Below, in pieces: positions 20,522-31,124 of a DNA stretch of 64,000 nucleotides (within the stretch, counting starts at the first letter, position 1; each line of letters opens with the position of its first letter). Under the pieces are notes generated by a model. That model was not told the DNA's origin. It was given only the letters and a program-made list of their open reading frames with translations, and did not search any database. The stretch covers positions 6,420,001 through 6,484,000 of the forward strand of contig NC_016458.1 in the NCBI RefSeq assembly GCF_000226115.1, in the 5' to 3' direction. This DNA is from Thermothielavioides terrestris NRRL 8126 (taxonomy: Eukaryota; Ascomycota; Sordariomycetes; Sordariales; Chaetomiaceae). The translations under genes and the position numbers were made by a program.

Positions 20522-21985
20522 AAACTCACCAGCCCCGCGGCGCTCGAAAAACACGACCTTCGCAGCGCTGAACGCATGCCCCCTTTCCGGCGCCGGCGGG
20601 TTGATGTGTGTCGCGAAGACGCGCCCGACGCCGCGGATGCCCGACAGCAGCTCGTGGGTCGTCAGGTCCGGCGCCAGGCCGACCAGGAAGAGGCTGCAGT
20701 TGGCGTCGTCCGGGATCATGGCCGACTGGTTGCGCGCCAGGTTCGGGTCGCCGCGGTAGTTGGGCGAGAAGCCCTTGAGCAGCAGCGCCAGCGTCTCCTG
20801 CTGCGAACGAGGGCCCTCGTGCGTCCGGCACGTCATCGGGTGGTAGTACGCCGGAGTCGGGTGGTTTGTTGCGGGATTGATGACGTCCAGCGCGTAGTTG
20901 TTGTTCTTGTAGTTGTCGACTTGGTGGCCATCGGGAGCGCTTGTGGTATCGGGAACTAAGGGACCGAAAGAGGCTGCTGTCGCGGGTGGTTGGGCCACCG
21001 GTGGAAGCGGAAGCTGGTTGCTGACTGGGGACGGAACAGAGAACTGGTGGTTGATGGTGGATGCTGCATTCATCCAGCGATCCGCGGTCACAACCGAGAA
21101 TGCTGGTGAAGCCCACGAAGATCCCAGGTGGTCCGCCTGCTGCAGTCGGTCTTCCATCGGTACTGTCCTCATCGTTGCGATTTCGGAGCTGACGTCGATG
21201 ACGTCCGATTCATCACAATCTTCAAAATCAAAATACTTCGACCGGTTAATCCCGTTGTCAACGCGCATGGTGGGACGGAATTGGGCGCTTTTCGTAACTG
21301 GGAACGTCCAGGACGATGGTAACGACTGCGGGTTGTGGAACGAGGGTCGACGCGGAAGAGGCTCAGAAGATGGAGAGAGAGTGATGGGGCGTGGCGGCGT
21401 CAAATATGTGGCAGAATTGGAGATTTCGCTCGGCTCTAGGTTGCGAGAAAGGCCACTGCTGGTGGAATTGGCGCTTAAGGGCTTGGAGTCGAGAATACTG
21501 GGAAAACCCTCCTGGGAGCCGGGAGTCTTTGTCGGGCCGGGGCCAGGCGGCCACTTGTTGGCAGCAAGCATCCACGGCCGCGGGCACGGGTTTGGTCCGA
21601 ACTGACTGCGGCCCATTTTGGGCTGTTCAGTTTGAACAAGCCCTTTTGCTGGAGGGTTGGTAATCCGCGGACTGGTCATTGACCTGGTGTCCTTCGCGGG
21701 TTTGCATGGCGACTCATTCAATCCCAGACAGGCGACTTCAGCAAGACGCCGTCTCTCCAGGATTTGTGCCCGCCAAATGTCATCTTGGGCCCAGTTCCCT
21801 CCTAGATGCGTCTTGTCACTGCCAATCTGCAATTCAACAGTTCGAGTACCCTGAGACAAGCCCAGGGGAGTAGTGTCAGGCGTCCAGACGAGGCTGCTCG
21901 ATTCCGTCCTTCTCTCGGGCGTCGACAGAACGGAGAACGGACTTGAAGAGCCGAGAGACTCCGGAGATGAGCCAGGAGACGCCAT
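19916..21985 (-). CDS. RRM-like (RNA-binding) protein, Ser/Pro-rich head
   Basis: Three exons (21985-20530, 20394-20041, 19953-19916), 615 aa. The first ~370 residues are Ser/Pro-rich and disordered (MASPGSSPES start). From about residue 400 two RRM-like folds are visible: NCSLFLVGLAPDLTTHELL as beta1-alpha1 of the first, with VGRVFATHINPP and AFSAAKVVFFERR as beta2/beta3, and a second around SRVLLVSGPPAVVNEAFL and GRVLLEVRFGSFRCQAEA. Exon 2 would stop right after a GTAAGTGAG donor; splicing to the TTCACAG acceptor adds a short exon ending DPCDIPENAV. The start could lie further upstream, as the frame is open to 22144. The RNA target is unknown; similar proteins occur in other Sordariomycetes by my recollection. 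Confidence 0.7.
20395..20529 (-). other. 135-nt intron, stop-free and divisible by three
   Basis: GTGAGT donor and CAACAG acceptor. The intron has no in-frame stop and holds a (GA)n tract on the plus strand (20495-20521), read as Ser-Leu repeats on the coding strand. Retention would insert 45 residues between the ERRGA and RFYNKF segments. Splicing is preferred because the flanks then form one continuous region. Confidence 0.65.
20495..20521 (+). repeat. (GA)n microsatellite
   Basis: About 13 GA units inside an intron of the RRM-like gene. Confidence 0.95.
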
Positions 21986-22811
21986 GCCGGGCAGAAACCG
22001 AGCAACTGTATCCAGGGCTGAAATCGGCGTTGTGGCGATGGAATAGAGCCCGCCTAGGCCTGGAGTACCTCTAAAGGGCAAAAGGTTCGAATTTACTACC
22101 AGGGAGGAGAGTACATATAGTATGGGCTGTTCCACTCTTCGCATCTTCTGTCAGTGTCTCAGGCCCTAGGTCATTTCGTTGATTCACATTATATCTTTGT
22201 CTGTGTTCCGAACCGTTGTCTGCTCCAAAGGGGAAGCCTGCGCCAGGATTCTGAGACCTCGGACATATGTACTGGAGAATAGAGGTGCTGAAGCATCTTC
22301 ATTATAGCAAGGTGACTGAGCTTGATTTCGGTCTCTGGTGCAAATCAAAGCCCGTGTTGAACACGCCTCACATATTCGCCAAATTCCAAGGTAGTCTATT
22401 ATTTACTCAACTCACAATGGGCAGTTGTTCCCTTATTCCTGTTGTTTCAAAGCAGCCCCTTCGTCATTAAGGAAAGTTTTGGAGCATCAAACATATGTCT
22501 ACTCGCATCTAGTGACAAGTCATGATGAAAGAATGTGTCCTCTAACCGCCTCTTGTCAACTCTGCCTAGTTGTCAGACTCAAATCCGCCGAGCCTTCTAG
22601 ATCCCAGTGATGTTCCTGGTTTGGGCTTCTCTTTGTCATCCACCTCTGCCACTCATGCTCGGATGAATCACACCACCTCACCATGTGCTCCCCAGCCGGA
22701 TGACTCCCATTCCAGCACGCCAGTGTATGCCCCTCTTCCACGGTTCATCATGCCAGTTCTAAGCCATGACGGTATCCCCTTCATAACATCTCTTAGCTCA
22801 ACTTTGATTTT
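21986..22811. other. Intergenic, promoter of RRM-like gene
   Basis: No gene recognised; the first 160 bases stay open in frame with the RRM-like gene and may be leader. Confidence 0.4.
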
Positions 22812-24789
22812 TTAAGCCTTCACAGCCGCTTCCTCATCCCTGCCGCTGTCTCTTTGTACCTGGGGGTCTAGTTTCTGGGCGTCGACCTTTCCTACGATGC
22901 CCGACCCCCGAAACGCCAGCAGCACTACAATGAGCGCGAGGATTCCAAGGGAGAAGTTCCAATATCCCGCAGCCCTAATCCCGAGAAGCGACGGCGCATC
23001 TCCCACTTCGACAGAACCAGCGCTCTGAACACTGACGCCCCTTTCTCGCGCCATCACGGCCGTCTGGATCGCGGTGGCGACGGCCAGCCCGATCGCGCGT
23101 CCAACCTGGCCCATCGCGTTGACGAGGGCACCGCCCAGGGCCTGATCTGCTTGCGGCAGCGAGCGGCTCGTGAAGAGGATCAGACACGGCCACGTCGTGT
23201 CGGCGCCGAAGACCGCGAGGATCATGGCCGGGAGCGACCAAGCCCAGTAGGTGGTGTCGGGCGGGATCGGCAAGGCAAAGAGCAGCGCCGAGACGGACAC
23301 GCAGGCGTCGCCGATCGCCAGCAAGATGTACGTCGGCACCCGCGCCAGCAGCTGCGAGACTATGGCGGCCGTGGTGAATCCGGTGATGCCGCTGGGAATG
23401 AACCGGAGCGTGGTCTGCAGCGGGTCGAGTCCCTGGTAGTCCTGATAGAAGTACGTCGCGTACACCAGAAAGCCGTTGAAGCTCATGAAGAAGAGCGCCA
23501 TGGTGGCCATGGCAGCACTGAACTGCGGGTTGCGGAAAATGGACACCTTCATGATCGGAGCCAGCTTCCCCGTCTTCTCGAGGTACCTCTGCCAGACAAC
23601 GAAGAGCGCGACGAGGACGAGCGCTACAATGATGAGCACGGAGACCCACGGTGTGCGCCAACCCACGACGTTGCCCTCGGTCAGGGCAAAAAGCAGGGCC
23701 AACAGGCCGCTCGTGACCAGGACGGCTCCCAGCCAGTCGACAGAAGGTCGGCTGCCGGGGGAGGCTTGTTCCTGGATCGTCTGCTTCGGGGGCGGAATGA
23801 CGAAGAAGGCGGCCGCACTGATGGCAAACCCAGCCAGCGCTATCACCACAAACACCCATTTCCAGGAGGCATACTGCGCGACGAAGCCGGCCACCAGGTT
23901 TCCAACCACGCCGCCCAACGGGGCGCCAGCGGCTGCGTCACAACCAGGGCGTGGTCAGTAAATCGTCTAATCGTCATCCGCTGGAGGAACTACCATGATA
24001 AGTGATCATACCGAAACAGCTAAAGGCATAATTCTTGGCCTTGCTAGGCGGGAACGTAGTCCCCAGAATTCCTATCGCAGTCGGCACATTCGCGGCAGCG
24101 CCCTGGGCAGAAAGTCAATCACCCACACTCAAAGATCTCGATCATGATTTCAAATTAGCACAACAAGGATGAGACCTGTGCGTGCTTACCAGCCCTTGCA
24201 GTGCACGGAGCAGATCGAAGGCAATCTCATTCGGCACGAAGGGGTTGACGAGCGTCGTGACGGCGAACCAGGCCGAGCCGCAGACGAAGATCTTGCGCTT
24301 GCCGTAGATGTCGGCCACCCTGCCCCAGAAGAGCAGGAAGCAGCCGAACGTGAGCGCGTAGGCCGAGATGATCCACTGCAGCCGCGTCTCCGGGATGCCC
24401 CGGTCCTGCCCGATGGTCGGCATGATGATGACCACGGCCTGGCCCGACAGGCTCTGTTGCCGTTTTGAGGTGAGCCTTCCAGCCTAATCATACCTCCTTG
24501 GGAGAGAGAGAATGTCCGAGGCTCAGAGTGAGGGGCAGGGAAGAGCTTCTGTCAGACGTACGTTCAGGAAACTGGCGCCTGCCAGCGTGGCTACGAGAGC
24601 GATGCAACGCGCTTTCGAGAAGGGGAGGCCCGAAGTCAGGTCCTGGTCGTGCTCCTGAGCAGCCTCGGCGGCATCGCTTACCTCGGAGTCTTCCGAGTTC
24701 GGTTGCTGATGGGCACCGCCGGCCGCTGCCTCTTCATTGCGCCGGATATTAGCACTTTCGTGAACATCGTGTGCGGGCGGACTCGACAT
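22812..24789 (-). CDS. MFS transporter, DHA2 (14-TM) type
   Basis: Four exons (24789-24562, 24453-24190, 24102-24012, 23932-22812), 567 aa. A hydrophilic ~65-residue N-terminus leads into many hydrophobic helices. Signatures of drug:H+ antiporters are clear: LQWIISAYALTFG (motif region of TM2), LLFWGRVADIYGKRKIF (motif A, G-x-x-x-D-x-x-G-x-K-x), and GAPLGGVVGNLVAGF matching motif C. Length and an extra central helix pair (GLLALLFALTEGNVVGW region) point to the 14-TM DHA2 group, which exports toxicants, antifungals or amino-acid analogues in fungi. Introns are 79-108 bp, and every junction restores conserved sequence. The substrate cannot be read from sequence, and no biosynthetic cluster surrounds the gene. 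Confidence 0.88.
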
Positions 24790-25182
24790 GGTCACTCGAC
24801 AGGCGTGGGACGCATCGACGGCGGGTTTGAGAAAGGGCAAAGTCGAACGGACACAGGCATCGTGATGTCAAACAGCGGTCAAAGCCATCGTGGTCAGTTA
24901 TTATTGCCCAAGGGGGTCTCCGATATTGTTCCCTAGCCCGGCCCCACTGATGCTGATGACCCGCTCTGGGGACGGCGTGTCTCCATACGGAGCGAGTACC
25001 CGGTCTCGAAGGGTACCGTCCGGGGTAAATCCGATGGTAGTGCCTCCGGTCCCGGAAGCCGTCTTCGGCAGTTCGTGTGGACCAGGGAGCGGAAGAAGAG
25101 AGGACTGCCGCACGCTGGCTCGGTGATTCGGCCTGAACATCGCCGAGGCGAACTTGACAAAACCACCCAGGGCTTCGACGTC
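24790..25182. other. Intergenic region
   Basis: Promoter side of the MFS gene and 3' side of the next gene. Nothing recognised. Confidence 0.4.
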
Positions 25183-25925
25183 TCAGTTCCGGATAGGATC
25201 CATATAACCCTCCAGCATGCGGACCACACTCTCATCCACGATCCCCTCGCCTACCAGACGCCGCTGTGCAGCACCGTGAGTTAATGAGTTATTCCCCAAT
25301 CGACACTGTGAGCAGCTCAAGAGTAAAGGAGCGGTGTCGGGGGAGGTGTGTGTGGGGGGGGGTCTGGAACTCGTATTTGGCCTACCAACACCCGGATCGT
25401 CCAACCCTGGCAATGCTCCGTAACAGCGGCCCGACTGGGCGCGCTAGGCGGCCGCTCGGCCCGTGCGATCTCGTCCACCCTGGCAAACCGCTCGTCGGCG
25501 AGGGCCCTGCTGACAACCTGGTGCCAGGCGTACGACGGCGAGCTCATCCGATCGACGTCGGCGGCGGAATGGTCGTAGCGCATGAACTCGGCATCGCCGG
25601 TGACCTGCCACACCTGGCCCGGGCCCGTGCCCATGTCGTTGGGCCGGTGCGCGAAGAGGTACCAGTGTTTGGGCTCGCCCTCGGCTTGGTGCTCGGCGAC
25701 GACGGATAGGCAGCGCTTGATCGAGGCGGTCTTCTCGGAAGTTCCGCCGTCGTTGTCGTCGGCTGGCGGCGGCTTCTCGACCGTTACCCAGTCGCTGACG
25801 GGCTGACCCGTCGCGCGGTCGAGTTTGCGCGTCCAGGAGCTGCCGTCGGCGTATTCGATGTACTCGCGGCCGTTGCGCACAGCGCGGTGGACGACTGCGC
25901 GGGCGTCGTTATTTCCGTCGGCCAT
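25183..25925 (-). CDS. Conserved-looking hypothetical protein
   Basis: Two exons: 25925 to about 25400, and about 25264 to 25183 (donor TTG|GTAGGC, acceptor TGCACAG), giving a protein of about 200 aa. Not recognised. It is soluble, with no signal peptide or membrane segment; it starts MADGNNDARAVVHRAVRNG and has an aromatic-rich middle (KHWYLFAHRPND, QVWQVTGDAEFMRYDH). The spliced C-terminus (RRLVGEGIVDESVVRMLEGY) is a good amphipathic helix, while reading through the intron gives only proline-rich junk, which supports the splice. GC-rich codon use matches neighbouring genes. The start is preceded by a long A/G-rich leader. Confidence 0.65.
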
Positions 25926-26034
25926 TGTGGTGAGTTTGGTTGGCGTGGTCGCTCCGGGAAATGTTCACTCAGGTTGCGGCAGGGCTTAAAGACTCGCCAA
26001 GGAGTATCAATGAAGGAAGGGTTAGGCGAGGCCG

Positions 26035-26165
26035 AAGACAAAGAAGAGAACCCAGGAAAGAAAAGAAAAGAAAAAGCAAACACAAGGTGTGAAGAAGAAG
26101 AAAAAAAAAGGAAAATGAGTCAATTGAAAAAAAATAGAAAGAAGCGAGAGAAAAAAAAAGGAATA
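26035..26165 (+). repeat. A/G-rich low-complexity tract
   Basis: Purine-rich AAAAGAAAAG-type sequence in the upstream region of the hypothetical gene at 25183-25925. Confidence 0.8.
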
Positions 26166-27639
26166 GGGACTATCTATCTGTACAAGAGCAAATTGAGCTC
26201 TTGCAACAACAACACGGAATCCCCCCTCCACATAAGTCCTCCCGGTTAACCTATACGCCAGAGGAGGGAATTACCTGGTACCTTTCGCGGCAACGGAGTC
26301 TCAAAAACCCACTCGGAGGACACACTCAGGTTAGCTCTAGATATTGTCTTCGCTGCTGCGCCAAGGCATTTTTGCTGAACCATCACAGGCGAGCAGGTCC
26401 CGCTACCCTGGCAGTCAGCTCCCACGTAGGAAAGCGAACCAACACCCCCAAGCTGAAGCGCATCGCAGCCAGGAAGGGGACCGACCGCCCGCGTCGTCAG
26501 CCACAAATACAGGATCATGATTTGTATCCAAGTCCACAGCGCCTCCCTAGTAACTAACCTTCTTATCTCCGGGAATTCACCCCGCCCAGACACGCTAGCC
26601 TGCACTCGTCCCGCTCGCAGATAGTCTCGGGTTCGTGGCTTAAGCATAGCTGAGGTGGGGAGGAGAGCTGTCATTGCTTTCAGAACGGACCTCGGACGAT
26701 TGCACATCGGCCGGCAGAGAACTCTCTTTCGGCGTTTAACTTGCTTTAGTTGGCTTAACTGTCCGAATTGATCTCCAAACGTACTCGTTGTGCCCGCCTC
26801 GTGATCTGAAACGCAAGATCATGGCTGTTCGGAGCATCTATATTGATCGACGCAGAGGTGTTGCGACGGGTTTGGCTCCATCTCTATACCCCTCTCAGCA
26901 TGGGCAGTTAATCAATCCCCTTAGCATGGGATAGATACCAACGAGGGATCCGGATCCCGGCATCGGTGTCTTGGAACTGGAGCAGTTTGTAACCGCGCCA
27001 CTGACAGACACAGATTCAGTCTTCTCCATTGTGTCGGCTTTTGATTGTAGCTGAGAGAAGCGTCAACAGACGGGGTTGACCATGAAGGTAAGCAGCGAGG
27101 GGTAAACATTCAGGTGCCAGTTGAGCTGGTTTCCGGACGCAGCCACCCTTACTTAGCTCATGCGCCCAGCCGGTACCTTGAGCACCCGGTGAGCGGATAT
27201 AGAGCATACTCTATGGAATGCAGGATCGTGTATCCCAACGCCCCAACGGTTCCGGTGGCAACAGTCACGGCCAGCACCATGAAACAGGGCAAATCGTCGC
27301 TGTGATTCATCACAGCGTATGCCATGTCATTTGACTAATATAGATACTCGCCATAAGAAACACTATCTACATGTGTCTAATTCCCATCGTCGCCGTCAAC
27401 TCCTTGCTATCCTACCAAGAACCACAAGTCCTCCATGACAATAGCGTTTTCCAGCTCTTGGTCCACGCTGAGTCGTTCTCGGTGTCCAATCCGTGCCCTG
27501 CATATCAATCCGTGCCCTGCATTATCGATTAAGAGACTGATGCAGGGGCGAGTGCCGTTCATTGAGTGGCTGACCCCAACCCCGACCAACCGACATCGCG
27601 ACCGTCGTATCGCTGCTCAAGTTTCTGCTGCCATTTGGC
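26166..27639. other. 1.5 kb intergenic region
   Basis: No gene supported. A short direct duplication (TCCGTGCCCTGCAT) lies near 27487-27522. Confidence 0.45.
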
Positions 27640-28269
27640 TCAAACGGCCCGCCGCGGCCGGAGCCAATTGCGGGAGGCCCGGCGAGGCAGCGTCTGGTTC
27701 CATGCTGGATACGACGTGTGCCAGGCCCCATTGTCGTATGTTTTGCTGCTGCTGCTGCTGTAACCGGTCGCTAGTGGGACGGGAATCGAGGCGGGAGAGG
27801 TGGTGGGCTGGCATGACACAATCGGCCGAGTTGAATTCGATGGAGAGGATATCGTCGCCAATGTTTGTGTTGTCTGTGGTGGTGTGGTCGAGGCCGCGGA
27901 TGGCTGGCTGGTGGAAGTGCCAGCGGCATCGGCGGTCCGGGTCGTGGTGTCCGGGCCGATGTTGACGATTTGGACTGTTTTCGTCACGACGACGGTGTCG
28001 GTGACATGGTCTGTCACCGGGGCCAGGGTCTGCACAACGGTGACCGTAACCGCGCCAATCGGCGATGTTCCGGAGTCAGAGCCGGAGCCGGAGCCGGAGT
28101 TGGACCCACCCGGCCCAGACCCTCCGTCGATCGGGACGACTGAGTAGGTCGCTCTCGGCGCCAAGACCTGCGATGGTGCAGGTCGGTGTTCATTGAAGGG
28201 AAGACATGGACATGCTGTCGCGAACAAAGATACGGCAGCATACAGTGATGCTGTCCGGCCGAGATGCAT
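27640..28269 (-). CDS. Secreted Ser/Thr-rich protein
   Basis: Open frame of 209 aa read without introns. MHLGRTASLYAAVSLFATAC at the start is a typical signal peptide. The mature part has a Gly/Ser linker (SNSGSGSGSDSG), then TVTVVQTLAPVTDHVTDTVVVTKTV, a beta-like Thr/Val-rich stretch common in fungal cell-surface proteins, then a Ser/Thr/Pro region suited to O-glycosylation. The end is basic (RRASRNWLRPRR), so no GPI signal is visible. Upstream in-frame ATGs (to 28401) would put residues before the signal peptide, so I prefer 28269. The 3' end could contain an undetected intron. Possible surface or effector-like protein; no specific function can be stated. Confidence 0.55.
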   Translation of the reverse strand: MHLGRTASLYAAVSLFATACPCLPFNEHRPAPSQVLAPRATYSVVPIDGGSGPGGSNSGSGSGSDSGTSPIGAVTVTVVQTLAPVTDHVTDTVVVTKTVQIVNIGPDTTTRTADAAGTSTSQPSAASTTPPQTTQTLATISSPSNSTRPIVSCQPTTSPASIPVPLATGYSSSSSKTYDNGAWHTSYPAWNQTLPRRASRNWLRPRRAV

Positions 28270-29500
28270 TCTGGAGTCGCAATCGCGGGCCTGCAAGCAA
28301 CAACCCGATGCAGTCACGCACTGACGAGCAGCACTGACGAGCAACGAACGGGCAGATTCCCGTCTTGCAGCAAGAGACAAGACACAATCCAAGGAAAGCA
28401 AAACAATGGACGGAGCAGCAAAGTGGCATTAATATCCGTAAAGCATACCTCTACGATACCCCATTCTCTTCCTGCCCTACCTGGAAATTGAGATGGCTGG
28501 CGTTTCGTTGATGTTGCCCTCCGAGTTCTAGACCAGTGTGATGTGCCACCCAAAAAGCGGGTGGTTGACGGACTGTCCAGGCCCCCGCCAACCAACGAAA
28601 ACCCAGCCAGTCCCCTCAGCACCGCGACGCCCGAGTCGGTCTTGGCATGCTGTGGCCCAACGCAGCGCTGCAATTCAGTTGCTGTGTATTCCCTAGGTGA
28701 GGTGCGCAGGGTGCGCAAGTTATCTGCTTCGCAGTGAGCAATTCCCAAATGTCTTCTGCTTTCCACAATCAGGGCACGATGGGCCCATCCAGTTGGCATC
28801 TGAGCGATCATGTGTGGGGCGGGCTACTAGGGAGTCATCCAACCGATCGGGAATGTAACGGATCGCACCACACAGTACAGTGCCAATACACAGTAGCATT
28901 AAAGATGTCACAGTGTTGTTGGGGGCGAGGCAAGGGTCCGAATTGGCGTCTCATGAGAAGCAACCGCGTCCGGCTTGCAGCTTCCTGCTTGATGCCCCCA
29001 AGTCGTCTCGGACTTGCAGATGTTGGCTGCCAATCGAACAAACCACCTGGAAACTACGGATATGTCCTGCCTAATGCTCGCCGTCCCTTTAACTCTTCCA
29101 CCGACACTCGATTCTGGCGGGCGGAACATGCAATTTGGGTCCGTTCAACGCGATCGATCTTGGCGCGGAAGCGGTTAGCAAGGTGGGCTGCTGAGCCACC
29201 CCGAGACAGCACAGCCTGCTTCAAGACACTCAGTCCTCACCATCGACTGGCGGCACAGTTGGGACGTTGGCCTGCCTGGCAAACCGCTGGCGGCCTCTAG
29301 CGTTATATATTCCGCGTGCGCCCGCTTGCCACTTGCTGCTCAAACCATCACCCACCACCGACCAAACCAGTTTTCCCCTCCCCCGCACTCTCCCGATCCC
29401 CCGAACGCCGAGCGGATTGCCGACTTGCGCAACGCGCAAAACCGCAATTCTCGACTTCATCTCAGTTGATTCACGCCGCTCAGACAGCGTTCCCTCCGCA
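28270..29500. other. Divergent intergenic region with annexin TATA
   Basis: Shared upstream region of the secreted protein gene and the annexin gene. A TATA-like TTATATATT lies at 29303-29311, about 190 bp before the annexin start and followed by a CT/CCAC-rich leader. No other gene supported. Confidence 0.45.
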
Positions 29501-31124
29501 ATGTCTTACCCCGGGTACCCGCCGTATGGCCGTAAGTAAACGTGTTGCTCGGAACAAACTGGAATCGCGATTGGTGACCCATGCAGAACCCCCTCCGCAG
29601 CAAGGGGGCTATTACCAACAGCCGCCTCCTGCCCAGCCGTACGGAGCGCCGCCGCCTGCACAGGGCCAATACTATCAACAGCCTCCTCAAGGCTACGGAC
29701 AGCAGCCGCCGCCTCCGCCCCAGCCTTACGGTGTCCCAGCCCAGCAGCCTTACGGTACTCCGTCTCCCCAGCCGTATGGAGCGCCGCCTCCTCAACCCTA
29801 CGGCGCTCCGGCCCCGCAGCCTTACGGCGCGCCGGCGCCCCAGCCGTACGGAGCCCCTCCGCCCCAGCAAGGAGCCTACGGGGCCCCCCCGCCTGCCCAA
29901 CCGCCGTACGGCGCTCAGCCTGGATACGGCGCACCCCCGCCTCAGCAGCCTTACGGGCAGCAATCCTACGGTCAGCCCCCGCCGCAGCAATACCCACCTT
30001 ACGGGCAGCAGTTCCCCCCGACGCCCCCGTCTTTGGGGTACGGACCTCCCCAGATCATTGCGTATAACGGCGACGCGGACGCACAAGCCCTCAGGTCGGC
30101 CATGAAGGGGTTCGGCACCGACGAGAAGGCCCTGATACGCATCCTGGCCACCAAGGACCCCTTGCAGGTCGCGACGATTCGAGATGCTTACACGCGGCTC
30201 CACCGGCGCGACCTCGTCGCGGACCTCAAGAGCGAAACAACCGGCTGGCTCGAGGCTGGGCTGGTCTCGCTCGCCCGCGGGCCCCTTCTGAGCGACATCC
30301 ACCTGCTCCGCGAGGCCATGTCCGGCGCTGGAACCAAGGAGACGGCGCTGAACGACGTGCTGCTTGGGCGTTCCAACGCCGACTTGAACGCCATCAAGTC
30401 CGAGTACCACCGCGTCTTCCGTCGGCGGGTTGAGGACGACGTGCGCAGCGACCTCAGCATGAAGACGGAACGGCACTTCATGATCGTCCTCAGCGCGCAG
30501 CGTGCCGAGGACTCGGCTCCCGTCGTGAAGGCCGACATCGACCGCGACGTCAACGACCTGTACAACGCGACCGAGGGCAAGGTCGGCACGGACGAGGTGA
30601 AGGTGTGCAGCATCCTTAGCACGAGGAACGACAACCAGATCCGCGCCATCGCGTACGAATATCAGCAGAAGTTCGCGCGGAGCCTGGAGGACGTCATTCG
30701 CAGGGTGAGCTTAGCCATATTGTCCTCGTTTCTCCCCCAAAAGACGAAATACCGTGTTAACAAGGAACGTGTAGGAATTCTCCGGCCACATGGAAGACGC
30801 GCTCCTCTTCCAGCTCCGCAACGCCGTCGACAAGTATATGCACCAGGCCACGCTCCTTGAGGATGCCATGAGTGGCGCAGGCACCAAGGACTACCTTCTC
30901 GTCAGCCGCGTGGTCCGCTTCCGTACGTACTTTACCGTGCTACCCCATCGCGAGCGATCTAGATGCTAACAGCTTCGGGGCAAGATTGGGACCGCAACAA
31001 CATGGCCAACGTCCGCGCGGCATACGAGAAGCGGTACCGCCGCAATCTGGCGAGCAGGATCAGGGGGGAAACGAGCGGAGACTACGAGCGGTTGATGCTC
31101 GCTTGCATCGGGGAGCCCGTCTAG
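29501..31124 (+). CDS. Annexin with PYG/PPQ-repeat N-terminus
   Basis: Four exons (29501-29531, 29587-30704, 30775-30922, 30985-31124), 478 aa. Annexins bind acidic phospholipids in a calcium-dependent way. The first ~165 residues are a low-complexity head made of QPYGAPPP-like units with Gln, Tyr and Pro. Four annexin repeats follow: repeat 1 DAQALRSAMKGFGTDEKALI with KDPLQVATIRDAYTRLHRRDL; repeat 2 LLREAMSGAGTKETALNDVL; repeat 3 DVNDLYNATEGKVGTDEVKV; repeat 4 TLLEDAMSGAGTKDYLLVSR ending YRRNLASRIRGETSGDYERL. The G-x-GT calcium loops are present in repeats 1, 2 and 4 and as KVGTDE in repeat 3. The first exon codes only MSYPGYPPYG; splicing at GTAAGT/ATGCAG joins it to the repeat head. Fungal annexins with such heads are known and their roles remain poorly defined. 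Confidence 0.93.

Noticed and set aside
26116..26122. TGAGTCA (Gcn4/AP-1-like) site upstream of the hypothetical gene
   Set aside because: Lies in a low-complexity purine tract and the gene has no link to amino-acid control; probably chance.
22812..28269. Possible secondary-metabolite or effector cluster (transporter, hypothetical, secreted protein)
   Set aside because: No synthase, tailoring enzyme or regulator nearby; the genes look unrelated.
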